This document shows positions 1 to 8,827 of a stretch of DNA of 64,000 bases, in pieces. The notes beneath the pieces were generated by a model that was not told the DNA's origin, ran no database searches, and worked only from the letters and a program-made list of their open reading frames with translations. This DNA comes from Ochrobactrum sp. Marseille-Q0166 (lineage in GTDB: Bacteria; Pseudomonadota; Alphaproteobacteria; Rhizobiales; Rhizobiaceae). The stretch covers positions 723,501 through 787,500 of the forward strand of contig NZ_JACJUO010000001.1 in NCBI RefSeq assembly GCF_014397025.1. The letters run 5' to 3'. Position 1 is the stretch's first letter. Every line of letters starts with the position of its first letter. The position numbers and the translations under genes are program-made.

Positions 1-122
1 CTGATCTAATCAGATCACCGGCACTCAGAACTGAGCAAGCTGAGAAAGAACCGTCACGATCTTTCGAAGAAGACCGGACTGCGGCGCCAGACAGGCGGGC
101 GCCGCATCGTTTTAGAAAGATA

Positions 123-683
123 TTATGCGCGGCTGATGTAAGTCAGCTCACTGGTATCAACGATTACGCGTTCACCCGATTCGATGAATGGGGGAACCAG
201 GATACGGATACCGTTTTCCAGAACAGCCGGCTTGTAGGAAGAAGCAGCGGTCTGGCCCTTGACGACCGGATCGGCTTCAACGATTGCCAGTGTTACCTGT
301 TCTGGAAGACGAATGCCGATCGGCTTTTCTTCGTAGAGTTCGACAGTGACCATCATGCCGTCCTGAAGGAATGCAGCGCGGTCGCCAACGAAGTCTTTGA
401 GAAGTTCAAGCTGTTCGTAGGTTTCGGTATCCATGAAAACCAGAGCTTCGCCCTGTTCGTAAAGGAAAGAAAAGTCCTTCTGTTCCAGACGAACGCGCTC
501 GACGGTTTCTGCTGCGCGGAAACGTTCGTTGAGCTTGGTGCCATTAATAAGGTTCTTCAGTTCAACCTGATTATAAGCGCCGCCTTTGCCTGGCTTGACC
601 GCATTGGTCTTGACCGCAACCCAGAGGCCACCATCATGTTCGATGACATTGCCTGGGCGGATTTCGTTACCATTGATCTTCAT
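123..683 (-). CDS. efp: Elongation factor P
   Basis: EF-P binds between the P and E sites of the ribosome and relieves stalling at polyproline. The 186-residue product has the usual family length and the three-domain layout, beginning [12 protein letters not shown]. The tip loop reads KPGKGGAY, which places the conserved lysine at residue 33, the position modified in many bacteria. The open frame continues upstream to 746, but the family N-terminus and length support the ATG at 683. It is the last gene of a leftward group with the Sel1 and thiE-like genes. No lysine-modifying enzyme is in the window. Identity is secure; the upstream ribosome binding site is weak. Confidence 0.96.
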   Translation of the reverse strand: MKINGNEIRPGNVIEHDGGLWVAVKTNAVKPGKGGAYNQVELKNLINGTKLNERFRAAETVERVRLEQKDFSFLYEQGEALVFMDTETYEQLELLKDFVGDRAAFLQDGMMVTVELYEEKPIGIRLPEQVTLAIVEADPVVKGQTAASSYKPAVLENGIRILVPPFIESGERVIVDTSELTYISRA

Positions 684-884
684 GAGATTAATCCGGGAAT
701 AAATGTGAAAACTGTAGCGGCCCGGCGCATCACGACAGAAAGGCAATCACCGCCTCTCAACAGGGATTGCGTCCATCTTTAACTCGAACCACGATAATCG
801 GCGTTTCCAAGACCACAAATTGGGGTTTTGTGCAAGCCTGAGCCTCCAATCAGAGCGCCGGACAAGCAAAAAACCTCAGGGAAT

Positions 885-1925
885 TTACCTGACACGCATA
901 TTATTGGCCGTTTCGATTGCCTGTTTGATCTGGTCATCTGCCAGACCGTCCATCATATCATTGAGGTCCGGGGCCCGAAAACCTGCACGTTGCGCAATAA
1001 TATACCAGGCAGCAGATTTTACCGTGTCACCGTCTGTCCCGATACCATCACGATAAAGCCGGGCGAGCCATGCCTGCGCCATTACCATGCCGCGCTGCGC
1101 TGCAATCTGCATCCAGCCAAAGCCCTGCTCATAATTACGATCACCGCCACGACCTTCAACCAGCCATCTGGCAAGATCATATTGCGCGGTGTCATAGCCT
1201 TTGCGTGCCGCGCGCAGCAGATATTCGCGCGCTTTTTTGTCGTCACGCGGTATTTTGTCGGTACCGTTGGCGTATATTTGGCTCAAAGCATATTCGGCAT
1301 CAGCCAAGTTTGCCGTTGCAGCCTTTTCAAACCACGGGAAAGCCTCATCTATGCCGGCTGCACCTGATGTCTTCACCATAACCAGTTGCCCGTAATTGAA
1401 CTGCGCCATGGCGTTGCCGCTTTCGGCAGCCTTTTGCATCAGCTGTGTGGCTTTGGCGGTGTCCTTTTTGACATAACGACCTTGAAGCAACAGTGCTGCA
1501 TAGCGAAACTCTGCTTCATGAACGCCATGTTCTGCCGCCTTTGCGTACCATTCGGCAGCTTTTTTCTGATCGGCAGGAACACCAAGACCGCGTGCATAAA
1601 TTTCGGCAACCAATGTCTGTGATGCCGGGTCGCCTTGCTCGGCCTTTGGCTTGGCCAGATTAAAAGCTGTCAGATATAATCCGCGCTGATAAGCGCCGAA
1701 GGCTTCGTCAGCCGGCTTGTCACCAAATCTGCTGGGATCAATAGCGGGTAAAGCGCTTGTGGATGCCGGTTGCGGCAGCATCTTTGACTTTTCAGTGGGC
1801 TTGTCACCTTTGGCATGATGATTTTTTTGCACGCTTGCGGCTTCACCAGCCGTTCCGGCAGCGAAGGCCATCGGAAGAGGTGCCGCGAATATCAGAGTTA
1901 AGGCGAGAAGAATTTTGCTCTTCAT
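885..1925 (-). CDS. Exported Sel1-repeat (TPR-like) protein
   Basis: This 346-residue protein starts with a signal peptide (residues 1-22, ending PLPMAFA). About five Sel1-type repeats follow, recognisable by elements such as AEIYARGLGVPADQ, AEWYAKAAEHG and LARLYRDGIGTDGD. Sel1 repeats form alpha-helical solenoids that scaffold protein complexes, so a periplasmic role is inferred. The frame stays open to 2063, but the signal peptide begins at the ATG at 1925. That start lies 25 bp after the thiE-like stop, which suggests co-transcription. The specific partner is unknown. Confidence 0.85.
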   Translation of the reverse strand: MKSKILLALTLIFAAPLPMAFAAGTAGEAASVQKNHHAKGDKPTEKSKMLPQPASTSALPAIDPSRFGDKPADEAFGAYQRGLYLTAFNLAKPKAEQGDPASQTLVAEIYARGLGVPADQKKAAEWYAKAAEHGVHEAEFRYAALLLQGRYVKKDTAKATQLMQKAAESGNAMAQFNYGQLVMVKTSGAAGIDEAFPWFEKAATANLADAEYALSQIYANGTDKIPRDDKKAREYLLRAARKGYDTAQYDLARWLVEGRGGDRNYEQGFGWMQIAAQRGMVMAQAWLARLYRDGIGTDGDTVKSAAWYIIAQRAGFRAPDLNDMMDGLADDQIKQAIETANNMRVR

Positions 1926-1950
1926 TGGGGCGTACAAAACCTTGCCGGAT

Positions 1951-2616
1951 TTAATTTTCAAAACGCGGGGCATGTTCATCAAGAAGTCTGTTGGCTTCAG
2001 AGACTGCTTTTGCCGGATCATCTGCTTCAAAAACTGCGCGACCAAGGGCGACAAAATCGGCACCCGTCGCGGCTGCCGCTATGACGCTTTCCAATGTATT
2101 GCCGGCTTGTGCGACACTTGGAATTTCAACAAGCTCAGACCACCATTCAGCCAGTGACAGATTGCGTGGATGGGCATCTGGCTTATTATCTGCACCGATT
2201 TTTCCGAAGAAGACATAATCAGGCTGCAACTCGCCAATCTCCATCGCACTATGGCGATCACGCAGATTGCCCGTGCCGATGATGAATTTTGGTGTGTGCT
2301 TTTCGATGGCTTCGGCAAGCTCAGCAGCTTTACCTTCAATGTGAATGCCATCGGCGCCAACACGACCTGCAATGCGTGTATCATTGAGAATTATGGCTGC
2401 GGCACCTTTTTCCTGAATGACGGCAACAGCCTTTTGTGCGGAGGCTTGAAAGGCAGCTTCGTCAAGGTCTGTGCCATCAAGAATCACACTTGCCACATCA
2501 CCACCTGAAAGCGCCGCAGTCAGCAGTTTTGCCAGTGCTTCCCCATTGGCAATGGGTGGTGCAACCAGCAAGAGGCGGCAGCGATCATTGTTTTGTTGTG
2601 CAGTTGGCGCGTTCAT
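1951..2616 (-). CDS. Thiamine-phosphate synthase-like protein
   Basis: This 221-residue TIM-barrel protein belongs to the ThiE/TenI family, which joins the thiazole and pyrimidine halves of thiamine. Visible landmarks are ILNDTRIAGRVGADGIHIEG, matching the family's GADGVHLG region, then PDYVFFGKI, and VALGRAVFEADDP near the C-terminus. These motifs diverge from canonical ThiE, so it may be a paralogue with another role. It is the first gene of the leftward thiE-like, Sel1, efp group. No other thiamine genes are nearby to support the pathway assignment. Confidence 0.75.
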   Translation of the reverse strand: MNAPTAQQNNDRCRLLLVAPPIANGEALAKLLTAALSGGDVASVILDGTDLDEAAFQASAQKAVAVIQEKGAAAIILNDTRIAGRVGADGIHIEGKAAELAEAIEKHTPKFIIGTGNLRDRHSAMEIGELQPDYVFFGKIGADNKPDAHPRNLSLAEWWSELVEIPSVAQAGNTLESVIAAAATGADFVALGRAVFEADDPAKAVSEANRLLDEHAPRFEN

Positions 2617-2856
2617 AAACCAAACCTAGCGAAAAATGTTGATGGAATTCGGGCATAAAGTAAGAGGCGTTGCTTGAACAGCCCTTTTGCATTTCAGCGC
2701 ACGTGTTGGAGGCGAGGGCAACGCCTGCTGGCATTATGTTATCCACTGGAACGAAAGTTGATTGGAACCAACCGCGTTCTGCCGGAATTAACAGCTATAT
2801 AGGCGGCATGAAGTTGCTCAGCTATTGCAGAGAAAAACAAACGGCAGGCAGGCGAA

Positions 2857-4047
2857 ATGACGAATGAAACCGCGAAAATAGTGCCCAAAGTCCGCGACAC
2901 GCGTATTGATGTGTTTCGCGCGCTCGCACTGCTTACGATTTTCATCAATCATGTACCCGGAACGATTTTCGAACATTTCACGCATAAGAATCTGGGCTTC
3001 TCGGATTCGGCTGAAGCGTTTGTTCTGATTTCCGGTATGGCGATTGCGCTAGCCTATGGATCGAAGTTCGGTCCCGGTAATCGTTTGGTGTTGACGCTAA
3101 AAATGTGGCGCCGTGCCGGTGTGCTTTATACCGCGCACATTATGACGACGCTTGCGACCATCGGTATTTTCGCGTCCGCCGCAATTTTCCTTAAACATCG
3201 TGAGCTTCTGACCCAGATTAATATCGGACCGTTGGTTAAGCAGCCGGTTGAAGCGTTACTTGGATTGGTAACGCTTGGCCATCAGCTCGGCTATAACAAC
3301 ATTCTATCAATGTATGCTGTTGTGCTGCTTCTGACGCCGCTCCTACTCCTGCTTGCACGCATCAGTCTGTCGCTGATGGTCGCTGTGTCGGGAACAGTCT
3401 GGTTGCTGTCAGGTATTTATCATGTGGCTCCTGTGAATTATCCAACAGAAGGTGTTTGGTTCCTTAACCCGCTGTCTTGGCAGTTCCTGTTTGCGATCGG
3501 TATTGCCGGTGTCATGTATGTGCGTCGTGGCGATAAAATTCCTGCACATCCGGCTTTGATTGCTGCAGCTGTTGGTTATCTCGTGCTTTCACTTGCATGG
3601 GTGCGTATCCCACTGTGGGGCATTGATGCGTCGATGGGGATGCCTGCGGTTCTGACCGGCTTCGACAAGACGTTTCTTTCTGCTCCGCGTCTGCTGCATG
3701 TGCTGGCCATGGCTTATCTGATTGCAGTCGTTCCAACGCTTAACAGCATTGCCCGCACGTCGCCGGATAATCCGCTCGCCATCCTTGGTAAGCATTCGCT
3801 TCCTGTCTTTATTGCCGGAACGCTTCTGGCAATGGTTGCGCAGGTTATGAAGCTCGTTAATCCGGGTGGCCTGCCATATGACACATTGCTGATTGCAACC
3901 GGTGTCGTGATGCAATTCGCGCTGGCTTATTATCTTGAGTGGTTGCCAACCATTGGCTGGGGCAAGAAGCCTGCAAAACCCGCTGCGGCAGAGGGAGCGA
4001 AAGCATCTCTTGGTGCAAACCCCAAACCTGTATTGCAGCAGATGTGA
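2857..4047 (+). CDS. opgC: OpgC-type integral membrane protein
   Basis: The product (396 residues) matches the OpgC family, in which membrane acyltransferase-like proteins add succinyl groups to osmoregulated periplasmic glucans. It opens with RDTRIDVFRALALLTIFINHVPG, the typical start of OpgC and related acyltransferase-3-like proteins with an early histidine. About ten hydrophobic segments follow, and the tail is cytoplasmic and Lys/Ala-rich. It is a single gene, ended by a strong intrinsic terminator at 4052-4075. In Brucella, cyclic beta-glucan decoration by an OpgC homologue is known; the same role here is inferred. Confidence 0.88.
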   Translation: MTNETAKIVPKVRDTRIDVFRALALLTIFINHVPGTIFEHFTHKNLGFSDSAEAFVLISGMAIALAYGSKFGPGNRLVLTLKMWRRAGVLYTAHIMTTLATIGIFASAAIFLKHRELLTQINIGPLVKQPVEALLGLVTLGHQLGYNNILSMYAVVLLLTPLLLLLARISLSLMVAVSGTVWLLSGIYHVAPVNYPTEGVWFLNPLSWQFLFAIGIAGVMYVRRGDKIPAHPALIAAAVGYLVLSLAWVRIPLWGIDASMGMPAVLTGFDKTFLSAPRLLHVLAMAYLIAVVPTLNSIARTSPDNPLAILGKHSLPVFIAGTLLAMVAQVMKLVNPGGLPYDTLLIATGVVMQFALAYYLEWLPTIGWGKKPAKPAAAEGAKASLGANPKPVLQQM

Positions 4048-4051
4048 CCAG

Positions 4052-4075
4052 AAGCCGCCTTCAGGCGGCTTTTTG
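4052..4075 (+). terminator. Intrinsic terminator after opgC
   Basis: A 9-bp perfect stem (AAGCCGCCT / AGGCGGCTT) with a two-base gap lies 4 bp after the opgC stop and is followed by a T-run. Confidence 0.9.
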
Positions 4076-4129
4076 TTTGCGATTTCTTCCACAGGTTTGC
4101 CCGGGAATTAACCATTCATTAATCTTAAC

Positions 4130-4241
4130 GGCGTTAAATACTTTACATCCAGTTCGGCTGGATTCTTACCGAGTGGTGAAGCCACTCTGTTTGACGCCTC
4201 CCTGTTAAACTCCTGAGAGCCGCCTTTGCGGCTCTTTTTTT
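4130..4241 (+). ncRNA. Candidate terminated small RNA
   Basis: No open frame lies here, but three hairpins follow one another: ATCCAG/CTGGAT (4147-4163), GAGTGG/CCACTC (4171-4187) and GAGCCGC/GCGGCTC (4217-4234), the last ending in eight T. Between hairpins two and three lies an unpaired CCTCCC stretch (4197-4202), which resembles the anti-Shine-Dalgarno loops of alphaproteobacterial trans-acting RNAs. opgC already has its own terminator, so this second terminator implies a separate transcript. The 5' end is not defined and no promoter is certain. Confidence 0.55.
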
Positions 4242-4322
4242 ATGCTTTTCAGAGAATCGTCCTCTTTCTGGTGGAACCCGCGTCAATACTTTTCACAGTT
4301 CATTCAAAACCCCCTGAAAAAA

Positions 4323-4337
4323 TTAACCGAACATTAA
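4323..4337 (+). promoter_or_regulatory. CtrA-binding box upstream of rcdA
   Basis: TTAA at 4323-4326 and TTAA at 4334-4337 are separated by exactly 7 bases, the spacing of the CtrA consensus (TTAA-N7-TTAA). The box lies about 180 bp before rcdA in an otherwise gene-free stretch. Confidence 0.65.
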
Positions 4338-4515
4338 ACATAATCTTGCGCGACGGTGTATGAAGGTGCAGTTTATAGTGGACTTGCCCGGTCAAGCTGT
4401 TCCGTCACAGCTCTCCCCATGGTCGAACAGCGGTCCAATATATTCTTTCGCGCACATTTGACGGTGTGCGAGCAACAAAATGGACGTTTATGCGTTCATA
4501 TAAGGTGGCAGAGAA

Positions 4516-5043
4516 GTGATTAGCGAACAGGGACAGATGCCGGGCAATATGATCAGCCTCGCTGAACGCATGGTTTTCTCGGATTCCTTTAAGCCAATTT
4601 ACAGTGAAGGCATGGATATGGTTGAGGAAGCGGCGAGCTATCTTGACGGCGAGGGCCGTGAAGAAGCACGCAACCTCTCACGCGTTGCTGCTACCCTCTA
4701 TGCTGCCGAATCAATGCGCCTGACAACGCGCCTTATGCAGATTGCTTCATGGTTGCTGCTGCAGCGTGCAGCTCGCAACGGCGAGATGTCCCGCAAACAA
4801 ATTGAAGCAGAAAAAGCCAAGGTGCGTCTGGATACGCCATCCGCGGGCGATGTGGCGGCGGGTTGGAACGAGCTGCCACCTGCTTTCATAGATTTGATCG
4901 AACGGTCGCTCCGCCTTCAGGCGCGCGTTCGTCGGATGGATCGTAATGTGTATGGTGACGTTGTTTCGCTGCAATCTGCACCACACGGCAATCCGGTGTC
5001 TGATCAGATTGTGCTGCTCAAGACAGCTTTCGGCGCTTCCTAA
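4516..5043 (+). CDS. rcdA: RcdA / DUF1465 family cell-cycle protein
   Basis: The 175-residue protein fits the DUF1465 family, which includes RcdA. RcdA is the adaptor that helps ClpXP degrade the cell-cycle regulator CtrA and other substrates. Family features are the helical N-terminal half around MISLAERMVFSDSFKPIY, the segment ATLYAAESMRLTTRLMQIASWLL, and a variable tail. The start is GTG at 4516, supported by AAGGTGG at 4502-4508; internal ATGs at 4537 and 4549 are possible but lack a comparable site. A CtrA box upstream suggests feedback control. Confidence 0.85.
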   Translation: MISEQGQMPGNMISLAERMVFSDSFKPIYSEGMDMVEEAASYLDGEGREEARNLSRVAATLYAAESMRLTTRLMQIASWLLLQRAARNGEMSRKQIEAEKAKVRLDTPSAGDVAAGWNELPPAFIDLIERSLRLQARVRRMDRNVYGDVVSLQSAPHGNPVSDQIVLLKTAFGAS

Positions 5044-5227
5044 GATTTCGCTTTTGATGGCCTGCAAATGGCTTCTCTTGTGCTTGCCTAGGCTCACGCA
5101 CCTTTAAGTACACTTCGTACGGTTCACAAAGAGCACTATTTGGGACGCATCCAAACTATAATCCGCGCAGGCGATCTGCATCATCTGATGCATATGTTTC
5201 TCTTTTGTTCACATTTATGCTGTCAAG

Positions 5228-5252
5228 TGAACCCATCTGAGGATAGGGTTCA
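5228..5252 (+). promoter_or_regulatory. Inverted repeat around ruvC ribosome binding site
   Basis: TGAACCC (5228-5234) pairs with GGGTTCA (5246-5252). The intervening 11 bases contain the likely Shine-Dalgarno AGGATAGG, so the hairpin would hold the site in its loop directly before the ruvC ATG. No canonical alphaproteobacterial LexA box (GTTC-N7-GTTC) was found nearby. Confidence 0.4.
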
Positions 5253-5255
5253 TTT

Positions 5256-5777
5256 ATGAAAGAAACGATTCGCATCATTGGCATTGATCCGGGGCTCCGC
5301 CGTACTGGCTGGGGCATTGTCGAATCGCTTGGAAATTCCCTGCACTTTATCGGGTCGGGGACGGTGACGTCCAATGCCGAGATGGATCTCGCGTCACGGC
5401 TTTGCCAGTTGCACGAGGGACTTTCCAAGGTTCTGCATGATTTCATGCCGCAGGAAGCGGCGGTCGAGCATACCTTCGTCAACAAGGATGCGACCGCAAC
5501 GCTCAAGCTTGGTCAGGCGCGTGGCATTGCGCTTCTTGCTCCGGCTCAGGCTGGGCTTGCTGTTGCGGAATACGCGCCCAATGCGGTCAAGAAGGCGGTC
5601 ATCGGTGTTGGCCATGGCGAAAAGCAACAAATTCATATGATGGTGAAGGTTTTGATGCCGCGTGCAACGTTCGATACGAGCGATGCTGCCGATGCGCTCG
5701 CTATTGCCATTTGCCATGCACATCATCGACAAAGCATTGTCAGTGCGCGCAGAATGCAGGCTTTATTAGCAGGATAG
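5256..5777 (+). CDS. ruvC: Holliday junction endonuclease RuvC
   Basis: RuvC resolves Holliday junctions produced in recombination and works with RuvAB. The 173-residue protein has the RNase H-like fold residues: the first aspartate in [12 protein letters not shown], the glutamate in AVEHTFVN and the acidic pair in [12 protein letters not shown]. Length matches the family. It is the first gene of ruvC-ruvA-ruvB, with only 7 bp to ruvA, so co-transcription is expected. Confidence 0.97.
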   Translation: MKETIRIIGIDPGLRRTGWGIVESLGNSLHFIGSGTVTSNAEMDLASRLCQLHEGLSKVLHDFMPQEAAVEHTFVNKDATATLKLGQARGIALLAPAQAGLAVAEYAPNAVKKAVIGVGHGEKQQIHMMVKVLMPRATFDTSDAADALAIAICHAHHRQSIVSARRMQALLAG

Positions 5778-5784
5778 GTATCAA

Positions 5785-6402
5785 ATGATCGGCAAGCTCA
5801 AGGGCGTGATCGATGAAATTGCTGACGATCATGCCGTGATCGATGTGCATGGCGTTGGCTATGTTGCTTTTTGTTCGGCTCGTACACTTGGTAATCTAGG
5901 CGGGGTAGGGGAAGCAGCGGTTCTGTTTATCGAGACCTATGTGCGCGAGGACATGATCCGCCTTTACGGTTTCGGGTCGCAGCTTGAACGCGAATGGTTC
6001 CGCCTGTTGCAGAATGTGCAGGGCGTGGGTGCCAAAGTAGCGCTTGCGGTGCTCGGAACACTGACGCCGTCGGAACTCGCCAATGCGATTGCTTTGAGAG
6101 ACATCGCGATGGTTTCGCGTGCGCCGGGCGTTGGCAAGAAAGTTGCCGAGCGCATCGTCACTGAGTTAAAGAACAAGGCGCCGGCTTTTGCTGGGGAAGC
6201 CAGTGGAACCATCGGGCTCAAACAGGAAATCGGCGCGGGCGCTGCTTCAGCACCGGTCAGCGATGCAGTTTCGGCGCTATCCAATCTTGGCTATTCACGC
6301 GATCAGGCGGCCAATGCGGTGGCCGCAGCTCTCAAGGAAGCCGGTGAAAGTGCTGATTCTGCCAAGCTCATTCGCCTTGGTTTGAAGGAGCTGTCGCGGT
6401 GA
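5785..6402 (+). CDS. ruvA: Holliday junction DNA helicase subunit RuvA
   Basis: RuvA (205 residues) binds four-way junctions as a tetramer and loads the RuvB motor. The N-terminal OB-fold begins [11 protein letters not shown]. Two helix-hairpin-helix segments follow ([18 protein letters not shown] and [16 protein letters not shown]), and the C-terminal domain that contacts RuvB contains [16 protein letters not shown]. It sits between ruvC and ruvB in the usual order. Confidence 0.97.
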   Translation: MIGKLKGVIDEIADDHAVIDVHGVGYVAFCSARTLGNLGGVGEAAVLFIETYVREDMIRLYGFGSQLEREWFRLLQNVQGVGAKVALAVLGTLTPSELANAIALRDIAMVSRAPGVGKKVAERIVTELKNKAPAFAGEASGTIGLKQEIGAGAASAPVSDAVSALSNLGYSRDQAANAVAAALKEAGESADSAKLIRLGLKELSR

Positions 6403-6442
6403 GATACTTGTCTGAGATAAGTGTTCATGCGAGAGGACTGGC

Positions 6443-7486
6443 ATGAGTGACCGCAACCCATTGATCAACGCTGACCTGCGCAGTGAAGACGCCGACACAA
6501 CTTTACGTCCTCAAACGCTGGACGATTTTGTGGGCCAGGCAGCTGCACGCGCCAATCTTAAAGTGTTTATCGAAGCTGCAAAGGTACGCGGCGAAGCACT
6601 CGATCATGTACTTTTCGTCGGCCCTCCGGGACTGGGAAAAACCACGCTCGCGCAGATCATGGCCAAGGAGCTTGGTGTCAATTTCCGCTCGACATCTGGT
6701 CCGGTGATTGCCAAAGCGGGTGATCTCGCCGCACTTCTGACCAATCTCGAAGATCGCGATGTGTTGTTTATCGACGAGATTCATCGTCTCAGCCCTGCTG
6801 TCGAAGAAATACTCTATCCGGCGATGGAAGATTTTCAGCTTGATCTTATCATTGGTGAAGGTCCGGCAGCGCGTTCGGTGAAGATCGATCTTGCAAAATT
6901 TACGCTGGTTGCGGCAACGACGCGTCTTGGACTGCTGACGACGCCTTTACGTGATCGCTTCGGTATTCCGACGCGGCTCAATTTCTACACGGTCGAAGAG
7001 CTTGAATATATTGTGCGCCGTGGTGCGCGGATCATGCAGATGGGGATTTCGCCGGATGGTGCGCTGGAAGTCGCACGCCGTTCACGTGGGACACCGCGAA
7101 TTGCGGGACGTCTGTTACGCCGTGTGCGCGATTTTGCGTTGGTGGCCGGTGCCGATGTCATCGACAGCAAGATTGCCGATGAAGCGCTTTCGCGGCTTGA
7201 AGTCGATAATCGCGGGTTCGATCAGCTTGACCGCCGCTATCTCGATATGATCGCACGCAATTTTGGCGGAGGCCCTGTGGGTATCGAAACCATTGCAGCC
7301 GGTTTGTCTGAACCGCGTGATGCGATTGAAGACATTATTGAACCTTATATGATCCAACAGGGGTTTTTGCAGCGTACACCACGCGGGCGGGTTCTGACCA
7401 ATCTTGCCTGGCAACATCTGGGGCTTGCTGCGCCCGCTGAGGCCGCGCAGCAATCGCAGTTTGGCCTATTTATGGAAGACGAATAG
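6443..7486 (+). CDS. ruvB: Holliday junction branch-migration ATPase RuvB
   Basis: This 347-residue AAA+ motor drives branch migration. Walker A is [10 protein letters not shown], Walker B is LFIDEIHRL, and the sensor segment [19 protein letters not shown] is present. The C-terminal winged helix contains [14 protein letters not shown]. The start [18 protein letters not shown] is typical. The gap to ruvA is 40 bp, and ybgC begins 2 bp after the stop, joining the recombination genes to the Tol-Pal genes. Confidence 0.97.
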   Translation: MSDRNPLINADLRSEDADTTLRPQTLDDFVGQAAARANLKVFIEAAKVRGEALDHVLFVGPPGLGKTTLAQIMAKELGVNFRSTSGPVIAKAGDLAALLTNLEDRDVLFIDEIHRLSPAVEEILYPAMEDFQLDLIIGEGPAARSVKIDLAKFTLVAATTRLGLLTTPLRDRFGIPTRLNFYTVEELEYIVRRGARIMQMGISPDGALEVARRSRGTPRIAGRLLRRVRDFALVAGADVIDSKIADEALSRLEVDNRGFDQLDRRYLDMIARNFGGGPVGIETIAAGLSEPRDAIEDIIEPYMIQQGFLQRTPRGRVLTNLAWQHLGLAAPAEAAQQSQFGLFMEDE

Positions 7487-7488
7487 TT

Positions 7489-7938
7489 ATGGATCATGCG
7501 CAGGTTGCGGGCGAACTGAAAAACGGGACACATCATCTCTATGCCCGTATCTATTATGCTGATACGGATTTTTCGGGCTTCGTCTATCACGGTCGCTATC
7601 TCGAATTTTATGAGCGTGGCCGCACCGACTTCTTACGCCTTCAGGATGTTCACCATATTGAGCTTGCAGAAGGTTCGCTTGGCGAGGAAATGGTCTGGGT
7701 CGTTCGTCGCATGGAAATCGACTACAAGTCGCCTGCAAAAATGGACGATCTAATTCTGATCGAAACACGTGTCAGCGAAATCCGGGGTGCACGCGTGATC
7801 ATGGCGCAGAAGATCACGTGTGATGGACGATTGCTGTCAGAAGCCAAGGTCGAGGCCGTGATGATTACCAAGCAAGGCCAGCCACGCCGGATACCCGACG
7901 AATGGCGTGAAGCTTTTACGAAGGCTGAAGATGAGTGA
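7489..7938 (+). CDS. ybgC: Tol-Pal associated acyl-CoA thioesterase YbgC
   Basis: The 149-residue hot-dog fold thioesterase carries the family's active-site stretch YYADTDFSGFVYHGRYLEF with the catalytic aspartate. YbgC homologues hydrolyse acyl-CoA or acyl-ACP and are the usual first gene of the tol-pal cluster, where a role in membrane phospholipid metabolism has been proposed. It overlaps the next gene by 8 bp, an arrangement that suggests translational coupling. Confidence 0.93.
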   Translation: MDHAQVAGELKNGTHHLYARIYYADTDFSGFVYHGRYLEFYERGRTDFLRLQDVHHIELAEGSLGEEMVWVVRRMEIDYKSPAKMDDLILIETRVSEIRGARVIMAQKITCDGRLLSEAKVEAVMITKQGQPRRIPDEWREAFTKAEDE

Positions 7939-8560
7939 CCGTTTCCACTCTTTTGACGAGCTTTGCGATGTCTATATCGAGGGGACTGATTTTGCGGTTG
8001 TAACCCGCTTTGTTGCAGGTTCGGAAATTGTCATCCTCGCCCCGCATGGTGGTACAATCGAATATCAGACGACGGAACTCGCAGATGCAATTGCGGGTGG
8101 AAAATATAGTTTTTATTCGTTTATTGGTCTGCTTGATCGCAAGCGGGCAAGAGATCTTCACATAACATCGCACCGTTTTTTTGAAGTGAGGATGGATGAT
8201 CTGCTTTCCCGTTCCAGATATGCCCTCGCCATTCATGGCCGAAAAGACGTGCAGGACTTGAATGGTATTGGTCAGGTGGACGACAAGGACACGATTTATC
8301 TCGGTGGATTGGATACGAGGTTCACTGAGCTTCTTGACGACGAACTGAGAGGTGCAGGATTTTCCACACGTGTGTCCGGTCATGCATTTCCTGCTCGCAA
8401 TCCCGTCAATCTATGCAATCGCTGTCAGTCGGGCCGGGGCGCCCAGCTTGAACTGCCATTATCGCTTCGCCATGCATTTGCGAATTCCGCGTCAATGACG
8501 TCCCAATTTGTTGCTGCAACGCAAAAAGCCATAATTCGTCGCATTGGAAGCAAACAGTAA
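7931..8560 (+). CDS. Phage-type poly-gamma-glutamate hydrolase family protein
   Basis: This 209-residue protein matches the zinc-dependent poly-gamma-glutamate hydrolases best known from Bacillus phages. Recognisable blocks are APHGGTIE (metal-binding His and Glu), YSFYSFIGLL, ITSHRFFE, ALAIHGR, LGGLD and the late GRGAQLELPLSLR. No signal peptide is visible. The ATG at 7931 overlaps the ybgC stop by 8 bp (ATGAGTGA); an earlier in-frame ATG at 7907 is less likely. The substrate in a Gram-negative host is unknown. The position between ybgC and tolQ is not part of the standard tol-pal order, so acquisition is inferred. Confidence 0.8.
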   Translation: MSDRFHSFDELCDVYIEGTDFAVVTRFVAGSEIVILAPHGGTIEYQTTELADAIAGGKYSFYSFIGLLDRKRARDLHITSHRFFEVRMDDLLSRSRYALAIHGRKDVQDLNGIGQVDDKDTIYLGGLDTRFTELLDDELRGAGFSTRVSGHAFPARNPVNLCNRCQSGRGAQLELPLSLRHAFANSASMTSQFVAATQKAIIRRIGSKQ

Positions 8561-8743
8561 TTCTTTGTGCTTATTGATCATTTGCACATTAAGAGTAACT
8601 GAACTTTAACCATAATAATCCATTAATCATGGTGATGGAATCGGTTGAGAGGTTGGTTGTTAAGCAATGCCTTCCTTTCACCAAAATTAACCATGAAAAG
8701 CGCTGTGAGGATTTAAAGTTGAAATCCGGTTATGGCGGTGGGG

Positions 8744-8764
8744 CGTTCGGAAGCGAACGTTTTT
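8744..8764 (+). terminator. Terminator-like hairpin in tolQ leader
   Basis: CGTTCG / CGAACG with a GAAG tetraloop is followed by TTTTT. A second 7-bp stem (CGCCCGG / CCGGGCG, 8782-8803) follows before tolQ. It may end the ybgC-hydrolase transcript, end a short RNA, or attenuate tolQ. Confidence 0.55.
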
Positions 8765-8827
8765 CGAATAATTTGCGATGCCGCCCGGTCATGATGCCGG
8801 GCGTTTGGATTCGAGGACGGTAGATCG

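Noticed and set aside
81..105. GC-rich hairpin GCGGCGCC/GGCGCCGC as efp terminator
   Set aside because: The weak T-run is on the plus strand, whereas efp runs leftward. It may serve a plus-strand gene outside the window.
2748..2790. Two GGAAC motifs upstream of opgC as EcfG promoters
   Set aside because: No GTT element lies at 16-17 bp spacing from either.
5100..5255. SOS (LexA) box before ruvC
   Set aside because: GTTC elements occur, but none has a second GTTC at seven-base spacing; only the hairpin is reported.
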